From Antedon mediterranea (Eukaryota; Echinodermata; Crinoidea; Comatulida; Antedonidae): a stretch of 64,000 nucleotides of DNA. Below are positions 44,716 to 55,133 of the stretch, in pieces. The notes below the pieces were generated by a model, which was given only the letters and a program-made list of their open reading frames with translations, was not told the origin of the DNA and ran no database searches. Position 1 is the first letter of the stretch. Each line of letters begins with the position of its first letter. The stretch lies in NCBI RefSeq assembly GCF_964355755.1, contig NC_092673.1, positions 12,531,001-12,595,000 on the forward strand. The letters run 5' to 3'. The translations under genes were made by a program, and so were the position numbers.

Positions 44716-45060
44716 ATGCACTTGTCAATTGTATGACCCACTATACGACCCCCGGGAGAGGTGCGTCATGGGTGCGTCATTTACAAATAATTACTGACGC
44801 AGGGGTGCGTCAAAAAACCTAGATGGTACGTCGCATCAATGAACAAGGTGTGTCAATATCCGTCACTTTACCACCCACCATATCATAAACAACATGGTCA
44901 CAGTGCGTCAAAAGGGGTGCGTCATGGTCACCTAAAGGTAAGTCACATTTTTGACGCACCGGTGCGTCATGGTATTCAAAGGTATGACGCACGTGACATC
45001 GGACAAATGACGCACCTCTCCCGGGGGTCGTATAGTGGGTCATACAATTGACAAGTGCAT
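44716..45060. mobile_element. 345-bp foldback element with perfect 54-bp arms
   Basis: 44716-44769 and 45007-45060 are exact inverse complements over 54 bp, starting ATGCACTTGTCAATTGTATG. The interior holds at least ten copies of TGCGTCA or TGACGCA in both orientations, several as GGTGCGTCA. No ORF of note. It has the build of a foldback MITE. Confidence 0.9.
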
Positions 45061-45650
45061 AAGTTTAGCCAAGTTTTTTCCGGGAAATTTGGTGTTTTGT
45101 TTGCTAGGCTAGGCCTAGATCGAGGACGAAAAACCAATTCTCGACCAACCTAGAGTATTAGAGAAACAACCTGGAAAATGTATTTCATCTGACTGTGTAA
45201 GTTTCATTTTCGAATAATTATTATTTATTTGTTTAAAATATACTAGCCTAGGCACCTACTAGCTAGGCCTACTAGGCTTTCTGGCCTAGCCTAGGTAGGC
45301 TAAATAGTTTTAGATAACTCAAATTTAGGAAGGGTTACTAAAAAAAGTAAAACTGACAATGTGTCAAGACTCAAGGCTTTACTTTTTGAGGCAAGGGTGT
45401 GCGATCATTCACGTAACAAACTTCTATTTTACTGCCCTTGAGTTGTGCGACACTTGAATTTACTACAAATCAAAATACAAACGGCACACATACAGCAGCA
45501 CTCCTGAATTTTTGAAAAGAAAAGGTACAACACCTTTTATTTGGTCAGTTCCATTTGTTGAGTACACACTTCAATGAAGTTGATACATTAATAATAATTT
45601 ATTTCCACTTTAAAGGTTGTTAAAATTGTAATGCCGATTGAAGGACAGTT
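45061..45650. other. Intergenic, palindrome-rich
   Basis: Dense TAGGCCTA, CTAGGCCTAG and GCTAGGC words at 45100-45300. Nothing else recognisable. Confidence 0.5.
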
Positions 45651-45960
45651 ATGTGAGTGAGTGGCTGAGCGGTTAAGACAGTGGAACCGTAATCCATAGC
45701 CATAACATCGGCAAGGGTTCGAGGCTCACTTGCTCCATGGTTTTGGTGGTAGAACTGTCTTCTCAGATAAGGACTATAAACCATAGGTGTATGCATATTG
45801 CTTGTGTAGGGGGTTACCCCAGTGTACTTACCCCAGTGTACTTGACTTTCATACACATGCTGCCGATGACACGATGTGACCCTTGTTGAAAAGGTGTAAC
45901 ATCTTAGTCACAGTGCTCTGATCTTCATAAAATAGCGCTATATAAATGTTGCATTATTAT
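45651..45960 (+). repeat. tRNA-derived SINE, Leu/Ser-like head
   Basis: The head has an A box (GAGTGGCTGAGCGGTTAAG) and a B box (GGGTTCGAGGCTC) at tRNA spacing, close to tRNA-Leu/Ser, and a tRNA-like acceptor pair (GTGAG and CTCAC). The body ends with TAGCGCTATATAAATGTTGC followed by ATTATT, the tail type shared with L2/CR1-mobilised SINEs. A TACTTACCCCAGTG block is doubled inside the body (about 45815-45845). Transcription would use the internal pol III promoter. Confidence 0.82.
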
Positions 45961-46171
45961 GTCAATTTCATAACACAAGGACGAGTTTTTTAATTTATTA
46001 GAGGCCTCAACTGGCGGTGTATGTCCTGGGCAGCGACCCCAACTTCAACTAGTTCAGCTTCGCGTCTCAATTGTGGAATGAGGATATACACGCTGCTCCT
46101 TGAGGTGTTTTCAAGTTCAACCTGTTATGCCATCCTGGAAAACAAGTAATATTTGATTGGTCGATAGCAAA

Positions 46172-46534
46172 AGAAACGTGGTATATAGTAAAACCTTAGA
46201 AACGTGGTATATAGTAAAACCTTAGAAACGTGGTATATAGTAAAACCTTAGAAACGTGGTATATAGTAAAACCTTAGAAACGTGGTATATAGTAAAACCT
46301 TAGAAACGTGGTATATAGTAAAACCTTAGAAACGTGGTATATAGTAAAACCTTAGAAACGTGGTATATAGTAAAACCTTAGAAACGTGGTATATAGTAAA
46401 ACCTTAGAAACGTGGTATATAGTAAAACCTTAGAAACGTGGTATATTGTAAAACCTTAGAAACGTGGTATATAGTAAAACCTTAGAAACGTGGTATATAG
46501 TAAAACCTTAGAAACGTGGTATATAGTAAAACCT
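46172..46534. repeat. 26-bp minisatellite, about 14 units
   Basis: The unit reads AGAAACGTGGTATATAG then TAAAACCTT and repeats head to tail with only one clear variant (TATATTGTAAAACC near 46443). High uniformity suggests recent expansion or gene-conversion-like turnover. Confidence 0.97.
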
Positions 46535-46723
46535 TCAGGGCCCATTAAGGAGGGTTCTACTGTAGGGTTGCTAGCAAAGCAGACCTTTTACTTTTACAAT
46601 CACAGTCACAATGTTTATTTACATATTTTAATTTTTTCTTAAAATTCTACAAAACCTGTCAAAACGGACTGTCCATGTTTGCTAAACATACCTTCCACGT
46701 TTGCTAAACATACCTTCCACATC
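46535..46723. other. Spacer with 21-bp direct repeat
   Basis: TTTGCTAAACATACCTTCCA occurs twice in a row at about 46678 and 46699. On the minus strand the second copy provides GATGTGGAAG followed by GTATGT, the end of the MULE exon and its splice donor, now cut off by the hAT element. Confidence 0.6.
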
Positions 46724-49700
46724 CAGGGATGTCACCAGCTTTTTGGAGTGCCGGTCGGCAAATCCCGGGGGGGGGGGGGGGGGGGGTGTCCGTGTCCGGG
46801 GGGGGGGGATGTTACCCCCGGGGGTGTCGTTATTTTAGCAAAACATAATGAATTATGAAAATAAATAACAACAAATTGCGTCAGGTCTAGGCCTAACCTT
46901 GTACCACCGGGGAGTCGCCGTTATTATTCGCGAAAACAAAAAAACGCTTACGAAATGAATAGCAATTGTAGATCGCGTCAGGCCTAGCCTTGTGGACACT
47001 ACGACCACTAGGCCTAGCCAAGGCTTAGATAGATGCCCCAAAATCTGAATTCCACAAAAACAGGCGCTTCCTTATTTAGGCCTAACCCCTAATCAAATAC
47101 TGTAGATAAATTATTAGCCTAGACCTTACTACTTTTTGCTCGATATATTAATAATAAATATGTGTTCTTTTGCGCGAGAGTTTTTTTAGCGTATTTGTGA
47201 ATTCCGGATTTTGTAGTGCATGGACGGCAAGAACAGCACGTGTTTATGGGTTAACTGAAGTTCAGCAACCTGAAGTTATCCAGGGACGTCCAGCAGTTAG
47301 CAGGGGAAGTCCCCTGCCGCTCATTTTACTGGCACTTTTAACATATAATATTCACAAAATTAGAAACATGGCATAACATAATAATTCGGTGGCATAACAT
47401 AAGTAAAGCATAATAACAATGTTATTAACGTTCCTTGTTGTAATTGTGCTATTGCATTCGGATTCTACGATTTGTTGTAGCAGCCCAACTCTTAACAACC
47501 TCTACAAAGTCAAAGTTACTGGCCGGTGGGCCATCAATAGCGATGCGTATCAGGCCATCAAGGCTTGTCTGACAGAGTCTATTTCGTGGAACAGTTTTGA
47601 TAAGCTTCAGTTGAGAAAATGTCCGTTCGGAATCGGCAGTATGACATGGTAAAATCCGATAGATTTGGGCCAATTTTGTCACATTTGGGAATGCATCCCT
47701 GGCCAGGCGGTTAGTGCAAAGATAGTTCACAATGACATCGGTAGTTGAATCTTGTTGCTTAAGAATAGATCCTTTTGCAAAGTTCATAAAATTATTCCAT
47801 TCATTTTGAACGTCGGCAGTGCGGGTATTATCCAAAAAATGTTCACTTAGTGTAGCAATGTAATCATTTCCAAAGTTTTTGTCGGCAGTGCGAAGCAAAT
47901 CTGGATCAAACAAACTAAATTGTGAAAGTTTAGTAACATCATCAACTGGGAATCTTTGAGTAATATTTTCCATGAGTGTGTCAATGTATTTTCCACGGAT
48001 GTGTTTATCAAAGTAATCAGCATCATCAGTTCTTTCTTTAACGTCAATGTCGGAAGACTTAAGATTATCCAAGAGTTGTGGTAGTTCCTGTAAAGTTGGA
48101 CCATCTGTCGTCTTCATGTCAGATATCGTAGTAAGTGTTGCTTTAACAAGTGGTTGGATCAAACAATGTTGGAATTCCCGAGCCTGGAATGCCTTGCAGA
48201 GGCGACTGACGTGTGGCAATATATCGCAAAGAAGCAACATCGTTGCAACGAAACGGTAAGTCCTTGCTAAATGAAAAAGTCCAATGGCCTTGGCGTCACC
48301 GCGTTCTTCTCCTTCTCTTTCCAAGCTTACAAGAGTACTTATAAAACTGTCTTTCAAACGAGAAACTGAATGTTCAATGCTAAGCCATCGCGTAGATGAT
48401 GGTTCAATGGGTTTCAACACCTTCTCGTTGAGTGCCGTTTGTATCGCATGCAAACCAGCAGTTCTGACTGCACTGTTATTGAAGAAGTCGTACAGTTGTC
48501 TAAGAATCGACGAAAATTTCTTCACAAATGGTACGGCGTTGGCAGCCTGTGATGTTGCCAGTTGTAATCTGTGTCCACAACAATGAATTCCTATGGCAGA
48601 TTTTGCAATTTCCTGCAATCGCTTTACGACGCCGTTGTGCCTTCCGGTCATTACGGCAGCACCATCAGTACCTATACCACATAGATGTTCAAAACTAAGT
48701 CCTTTGTCATTAAAATATCCAGTAACGTGGTTTGTAATTGTTCCGGCGTTTAGGGCAACTGTACCGTCCCCGTCGATTGCTGCTCTCAATGGTTCGATCA
48801 TTTTTAGAAACTTTACACATAAATTTCCATTGCCATCAATGTATCGGCAGTTCAATGTTAATTGTTCAGATACGCTGACATCAGTTGTTTCATCAAGCAT
48901 AATAGCAAAATAAGGCGAGTTCTTGACGGCAAGAAGTGTTGCTTCCTCCAGCTGGTTAGAAATAAACGATAACATTTCCTGTATTGATTTGTTACTACAG
49001 TATGTAACGTTCTTCGCAACATTTAAATCCTCTTTAATGTTCAATCCCAGTTGTGTAAGTAAGTCCAACAGCGGCTCAAAGTTCGTGATATGCGGGATAC
49101 GTCGTTTGGCAAGGAAATAGAGGCATTTGAACGCAGATGTAATTGCCGAGTTGTTCACTTCTGGTTGGATAACTTCAGCAATGTTGTGCGTAGTTTCTAC
49201 AACAAGTTCAAGATTCATAGCAGTTTGATGTGCTGATGATGTCTCATGCTCCTTGATGCTGCCAAGTCTGAGCCGTTTGCAAGGTGTTATATTCCAAGTA
49301 TCTCTGTCATATGGTCGCATATTGTGTTTCTGACAGAGGAAACAGTACATCCCAATCTCGCTAGGCTTATAAAACAGCCAAGATTTACGGCCATTTAGCC
49401 ACTCATTTCGGAAATGAGTGGACTGCTTTCCCGTTTTGGCCTTCTTTGTAGGTTGAGGTACCGGGTGGTGGTTCTCCTCATTTTTCCGTTTAGGTCTACT
49501 AGGGGTAAAACCAAACCGTGCTAGAGACATGATCGGAAGCGAGACTTTTTCTTTTTAGTGCCGGCGAGCGGGATACGTGCGATAAAAACGCCCTTGCTTT
49601 TGTTTTATATAACAATACACAATCGGCGGAAAGTCGGCGAGCGCTTGACACTTTAATATACGTCAATAATTACCGTGCGCGCAAGCGAATCACAATTAGC

Positions 49701-50367
49701 TAGAAGTTCATTGATTATTATGTGTACCATGCTCGGCGATCATAAACGAACGAACTTGCCCGGTCTCACTGAACCATGCACACGTTTTTTTTATTTTTTT
49801 TTAATAGTTCGTAGAGTACAAAAATGTAAAACTAGTAACATAATATAATTAAAGCAGGGTGACAAAACATTCAGCAATTAAAAATTATTTTGTTTGGGTC
49901 TATCATGGGACTATAGTTCCATGGGTCTATGTAGTTGTATATTTGTAATTACTGCGTACTTGTTTGTATTTTTAATCTGTGCAAAATAAAACGCTTGAAT
50001 GGTCGCTATGTGAACTTTAAACTTGTACACTGTGCTGTGTTGCACGTTGTTCGCCATGACTCACAAGCTGTAAAAATGAATACCAGGGCAGGGTAGGCCT
50101 GGTATTGTGTTACAAATAAAGTAACGTACGTAACCACGGAAACATTTGCTGTAGTCTTTTGTCTTATCTATATGAGGCTAGCTTGTCTGTTATTAACGAT
50201 GTGCTAGGTAAAATGTTTCAGTACGAATTTTAGTTAGGCCTAGGCCTAATATAAATATCGTAATGATTAATAAATAATAGTGGTGGTCGGCAGCCTGTGA
50301 ATCCTGGTCGGAAATGTTGAGTGCTGGTCGGGGCCGACCAGCGCCGACCAGCGTGGTGACATCCCTG
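46724..50367 (-). mobile_element. Autonomous hAT transposon, 6-bp target duplication
   Basis: The ends share CAGGGATGTCACCA as a perfect 14-bp inverted repeat, with GGTCGG words just inside both ends. CACATC directly flanks both ends (46718-46723 and 50368-50373). The element is 3,644 bp and encodes one intact transposase on the minus strand. A poly-G tract (about 46768-46810) lies near the left end. It is inserted in an exon of a MULE-type gene. A 6-bp duplication differs from the usual hAT 8 and points to a hAT6-like group. Confidence 0.92.
47449..49530 (-). CDS. hAT transposase, intact, 693 residues
   Basis: One uninterrupted frame from ATG at 49530 to the stop at 47449, no intron. N-terminus: MSLARFGFTPSRPKRK with basic stretches (nuclear-localisation-like), then a TTF/BED-like zinc finger (MYCFLCQKH at 61-69, IKEHETSSAH near 92-101). 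The RNase H-like core has FAIMLDETTDVS (Asp about 213), GIGTDGAAVMTGRHNGV (Asp about 289), the hAT-typical IHCCGHRLQLA and SSTRWLS. A long helical insertion follows. The C-terminal dimerisation region reads CHTADSERTFSQLKLIKT (Glu about 640), with NRLCQTSLDGLIRIA after it. The length is normal for autonomous hAT of the ZNF862/DUF4371-like type. It would bind the TIRs, excise and reinsert the element. No upstream promoter element stands out. Confidence 0.95.
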   Translation of the reverse strand: MSLARFGFTPSRPKRKNEENHHPVPQPTKKAKTGKQSTHFRNEWLNGRKSWLFYKPSEIGMYCFLCQKHNMRPYDRDTWNITPCKRLRLGSIKEHETSSAHQTAMNLELVVETTHNIAEVIQPEVNNSAITSAFKCLYFLAKRRIPHITNFEPLLDLLTQLGLNIKEDLNVAKNVTYCSNKSIQEMLSFISNQLEEATLLAVKNSPYFAIMLDETTDVSVSEQLTLNCRYIDGNGNLCVKFLKMIEPLRAAIDGDGTVALNAGTITNHVTGYFNDKGLSFEHLCGIGTDGAAVMTGRHNGVVKRLQEIAKSAIGIHCCGHRLQLATSQAANAVPFVKKFSSILRQLYDFFNNSAVRTAGLHAIQTALNEKVLKPIEPSSTRWLSIEHSVSRLKDSFISTLVSLEREGEERGDAKAIGLFHLARTYRFVATMLLLCDILPHVSRLCKAFQAREFQHCLIQPLVKATLTTISDMKTTDGPTLQELPQLLDNLKSSDIDVKERTDDADYFDKHIRGKYIDTLMENITQRFPVDDVTKLSQFSLFDPDLLRTADKNFGNDYIATLSEHFLDNTRTADVQNEWNNFMNFAKGSILKQQDSTTDVIVNYLCTNRLARDAFPNVTKLAQIYRILPCHTADSERTFSQLKLIKTVPRNRLCQTSLDGLIRIAIDGPPASNFDFVEVVKSWAATTNRRIRMQ

Positions 50368-52900
50368 CACATCGTTATTGGTACGGATTGTCATCCTGAA
50401 CATACTGCAGGCGCTGACAGGAAAAATTTTGTTCTGGATCCACTGGTGGTCCATGTAATCCACGAGTTGCTTTAATTGTTGAGAGTTTGCCCTGGCTTTC
50501 AATGCATAGAATGTTATTGGTATATGCGTTGCCGGTAGGAATGGCAAATTCATCAATTGCCTTCTGTACATATGAGTGGCTTTGTTTTCTTGATACTTTG
50601 TTGCAAGACTAACTTGCTGAACATGCCGCCAAACAGCTTGTGCTCAATGAAAGGCACACCCTTTTATTTCTACACCCGGAAAGACATTTCGTACCTATTA
50701 GAAATGGACAAAATTCTATAAATAATTAAGTTGTATAAATATAGTATACTGTTTCAAGAATTTGAGGAATGATTAAAGGGGGATTCTGGGTTTAAAATTG
50801 CTTTTAAATATCGTTTATTTATTAAATAAAAAATATTATAACAATATAGACATGTCAGAATGAAGAAGTAATAACGAGAAATTAAAAAAATTAAATTTCA
50901 TATACATTTTAGGGTAAATTCATGGAAAGTCTGTTTTTCAGCAGCTTAGGGAAGCTCATTAGTATTCATGAGATATTCACAAAATCACGTCATCAGTGGA
51001 TTCCAAACTCGCGACGTCAAGCTTGTACGTTATGTTCTCTCTCCTCTGTCAAACGATGACCACCCGATCATTGTGAAATACATTTTTTTTGTAGATTTGC
51101 TAAGCTAGGCCTAAAGTGTAATAATAACAGTAGTAGCATATATTTATTTGACATTTAATGAAATACAAAATTTAGTACACATTACGGAGTCATAAATTAT
51201 ACTATTTTTATACCTCGAATTAATAGTACAGATCGTATATCGGCTTCACGTACTAGTAGGCTAGGCCTAGCCTAAATCATTTTATTCATGCCGGGGTGAG
51301 AGCCATTTCTGACTAGGGATTCCATGCCACGATGGCTACGTTAAAACATTGCATTGGGGCCATCATTCATGGGCCTAGCTAGCCTATTACTAAAAGATTG
51401 GCCCATAAATAACAAAACTCAGTGGATTCCAAACCCATCCTATCAACCAAACTCCTAAACAATCTAGGCCTAAACCTAAAACGTTCTAAAAAAAATCGGC
51501 TCTAAATATTGAGGCAAAACAAGGTCCGATCGCCGTCCGCACGTCTAATAAGTAGGCCTAGTAGTTAGTTTACTCTCCAAAAAAGCGGATACTGCATCAA
51601 GCAAGTAGACCGGTAGTAGGATAGGAAGGAGACCTAGCTAGCCTAGCCTAGCCGATCCGGCCCAGTTAAAAATTGAGCTAGCTAATGTAGTAGACCCTAT
51701 GCGAATTGATACTACCAGGCCTTTTACTATAGGCTACACTCTTGTTAAAATTAGCAATACTGTACTTATGTTTACAAATATTCCAACTCTCTCATTCGAG
51801 CTATATTATCTATACCATTCCGGTAGGTTGAGTCGACCTTCAATCAAATACTGTACATCGTTCATGTTGTGATATAGACGGGGTATACTCGACCCGACCA
51901 GTTTGGTATTGTATACTGTATCTGCTTATCACGTGACGATGCCAGGCATGGGCAGAGAGAGCACGTGTATCGTCGTCTCGCTCTCCTCGCTCAGCAGGTG
52001 GTGCAGGATTGTATACGTTACGCTTCATTGATTTTGAAGGCTTTCCCTAAGTCAGTGTGAAAATCGGCAAACGTAAAGTGCAAACTTATCTAATTTTTCA
52101 CTGTTTTGATGGATTTTCATAGAAAATTGATTTTATAAATGGGAAGACCGACTAAAATTACATAAGATAAGTATAATTTTACAAAAGTAATTGATATGGT
52201 TAATGATAACGAGTCGTCGGAAGATTGACCATTTCACGAATTTCGTATTCTGTAACCACCGTGTGATTTTGCCGTAGCTGCACTTGTAATCTGGCCTCAT
52301 TTCACAGCCTTCGTTCTGCTTCACTGGGCGCTTATATAAATTGAAACTTTTACCGTTCAAGAGACAAACAAATATATTTTACATTTTTTACTATTCATTT
52401 TAAACCCGGAACCCCCCTTTAAATGAAAATATACCTGTCTCAAAATCCAGCACAACCATCTATAACGACAGATGATCCAATTTGTCATTCACAAGTTGTA
52501 GTACCTGATGTAAAAAAAACAAAATTTCATCAATAAAAGTACAGGTAATGTACAAACGAGGAATCAATGAATCAGCATAGCACATATAATGCAGAATTTC
52601 TAGCATTTGTCAGTTTAAAGAGCAAACGCTTTCAACCCTGTGAAGGTCCTTTTTAGTTGGTATTGTTCATTACTCCCGACTGGATTTGCTTTTAAGGTAA
52701 ATAAAAAAGCACATTTTATCAAAATCCAATTAAATTTATTGTAAATTATGTTTAGTTGTACTTACAGCATCATAATCTTCTTTCTTTCTCCTAGACATTA
52801 AAATTAATACTAGAGGAAATTGTTTCATCTCTTGATACATTTGAAGAAAGTAATTAATTGAAAATAGTTGTCCAAATTTCTGGAACGGCTTGCTAACAAC
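50368..52900 (-). pseudogene. MULE-type transposase gene, three exons, interrupted
   Basis: Exons on the minus strand: 52900-52766 (FQKFGQLFSINYFLQMYQEM, PLVLILMSRRKKEDY); 52504-52435 (VLQLVNDKLDHLSL, stop, MVVLDFET); 50694-50368 (NVFPGVEIKGCAFH, stop, AQAVWRHVQQ ... NLPFLPATHIP ... FRMTIRTNNDV). These follow the order and motifs of MULE/FLYWCH-linked transposases: the D-F-E catalytic site, G-C-x-F-H-W-x-Q-A, and R-T-N-N-x-x-E-G-W-H. The last exon is cut by the hAT element after NNDV; its final bases and splice donor lie at 46717-46723. Defects: TAG in the second exon, TGA at the expected Trp of the third. The phase between exons two and three does not fit, so one small exon is missing from my model. 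Upstream exons may include the PHD exons at 57247-57785. Confidence 0.72.
50695..52434. other. Intron-like AT-rich stretch of the MULE gene
   Basis: No coding similarity. Contains TAGGCCTA-type clusters (51100, 51260, 51370, 51560, 51640) and nothing else recognisable. If the MULE model is right this is an intron enlarged by repeat decay. Confidence 0.45.
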
Positions 52901-53126
52901 CTGGAAAAATTACATCTTTGTATTTATTTATTTTATTTTTATTTCTTTATTCGAATTCATAAAATAACACAACATAAAAAAAAAATACAAAGAATGAATT
53001 CAGGGTAACACAAAAAAGTAACCAAAGGTCAAACTTATTTCCATTGTGGCCCTTAAGGATAAAAACACCATAAGAATAAACATTTACAATAAACAATAAC
53101 ACATGTAGTAACACTATAAATATAAA

Positions 53127-55133
53127 TTATAATCTTTCAAGCATAACCTCTTTGAGATGTTTCCTGATATTTCTTTTGAATTGATTGATGGTTTCTGAAC
53201 ACTGTATCAATTTTGGCAGGTGATTCCATGACGTTATTGCCGTGTTAACAAAGGTTGTTTGGTAGTGGTTACCTATATATGGTCTATAAATTGATTGAGT
53301 TGCAAATCTAGTATTGTACTGGTGAATTACATTTGCTCTACTAATACCATCATTCATAAACGTAGGGCTTAATCCATTAATAATACGATACATGTGACAA
53401 AAGTTTTATCTGTTTAACTCTTAAGTCTACTGGGAGCCAATTCAGTTTGTTTAATTCATTAGCCCCAATGTGATCCCTTGGTTCAAGACCAAGAATACAT
53501 CTGACCGTCTTATTTTGTGCAGTTTGCAATTTAACTTTTAATGTTTTTTTTAATCCAGAGTACCACACGCTACAAGCATAATCATAAAGGCATAACACCA
53601 AACTATTTGCTAGTAACTTAAGATCTCTGAAAGTTAAGTACTTTCTATTTCTATATAAAAATTTTACCCTTGAGTTTACTTTCTTTATAACTGATTTACC
53701 TATATAATCTCCAGTTAGATTGTTATCGAGTTCAAGTCCTAGATAACTTACTGTAGGTTTGTTTGTGATTATATAATCATTGCATGTAACTTTCAATTCT
53801 TGTTGATTTCTGAGTTTACGTTTAGATCCAAATAGAATTGAATACGTTTTGCCTAGATGCAATGACAATCTATTATCTAATAACCAAGAATTAATAGATT
53901 TTAATTCTTTTGACAATACATTTTGTATATTGGCGACACTTTTATCAGATACAACTATAGCAGAATCATCGGCATAAAGGAGCAGTTTACAACTCAATGC
54001 AGATTCCATATCATTCACATACATTAAGAACAACAGTGGGCCCAATATTGACCCCTGAGGGACCCCACATGTTTTTTTTTTCCACGTTGAAAGAGTACCA
54101 CAATTATCAACTACCTGCCATCTTTCTGTTAAATATGATTTAAACCAACCTATTACTGTTTGGGACAATCCTAATGCTCCCATTTTGCCTAGTAAAATCT
54201 GATGGTCTACAGTATCGAAAGCCTTTTGTAGGTCTAAGACTATCATACCTGTTAAATTACCTTTATCCCAATTCTTTTTAATATGGTCAGTTAGGTGAAT
54301 TAAACAAAGATCTGTCGAAAAATTTGCTCGGAACCCACATTGGAAATCATAGATAAGTGATTTAGAATTAAGGTATTCCATCAATTGGTCATGTACTAGT
54401 CTTTCAACAACTTTAGAAAAAGCCGAGAGTATAGACACCGGACGATAGTTGCCTACCACCGTTTTACTACCCTTTTTGTGAATTGGGATGACTCTCGCTA
54501 ATTTCCATTCTTTGGGTACAATACCGGATGTGAAGGACAACTTTATAATATGAGTTAATGGTTTTGCTATTGCAGAAGCCCCATCTTTGAAGAATTTGGC
54601 TGGTAGAGTATCTATTCCGGTAGCTTTACTCGTCGATAATTGTGTCAAAGCTTTAAGAACATTATCTTCAGATAATTCTATGAAAGAAAAATCATTAGGA
54701 AAGACACCTTTGCTACTGTAAAAGACATTGACATGTTCCAAGTTATAAGTATTACTAGGAGGGTCAAGTTTGTTTACTAGCTCTCCAGCAACGTTGGTGA
54801 AGTACGAATTAAACTCTTCAGCAACTTCTTTCTTATCATGAACATATTCATTGTTGATCTCAAGACAAACCTGTTTCTTGTCATTATTATTTGATTTAGA
54901 GGTTCCAAGACCTTTAAGAACTTTTCATAATTGTTTTGGTTTGTATTTATTTTCTTGAAGTTGTTCAGAATAAAAATTTACTTTAGCTTTTTTAATTTTA
55001 TAATTTACACTATTTCGGAGTTTTCTAAAACCTTTGAGATGCATCACATCCTTTGTACTACGATATCTAATTAACATTTTGTCTCTTTGCCTAATAAGAT
55101 CTCTTAATTCGGAGTCAAACCATGGTTGATCTT
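53127..55133 (-). pseudogene. LINE ORF C-terminal half: reverse transcriptase
   Basis: Linker 55133-54742 contains one TGA where a Trp is expected (PKQL-stop-KVLKGLG). From 54741 the RT is open: ATGIDTLPAKFFKDG, NYRPVSILSAFSKVVE, GMIVLDLQKAFDTVDH, CGVPQGSILGPLLFL and the catalytic LLYADDSAIV. After a frameshift near 53390 the C-terminus continues to 53127 (RIINGLSPTFMND, TAITSWNHLP). The motifs place it with CR1/Jockey-type elements and close to, but distinct from, the LINE at 1975-6155. Confidence 0.9.

Noticed and set aside
45651-45735. Functional tRNA-Leu/Ser gene
   Set aside because: The anticodon arm is not regular, and the segment continues into a SINE body with an L2/CR1-type tail.
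48047-49120. Open frames on the plus strand opposite the hAT transposase
   Set aside because: They are antisense shadows of an intact 693-residue gene with clear hAT motifs.
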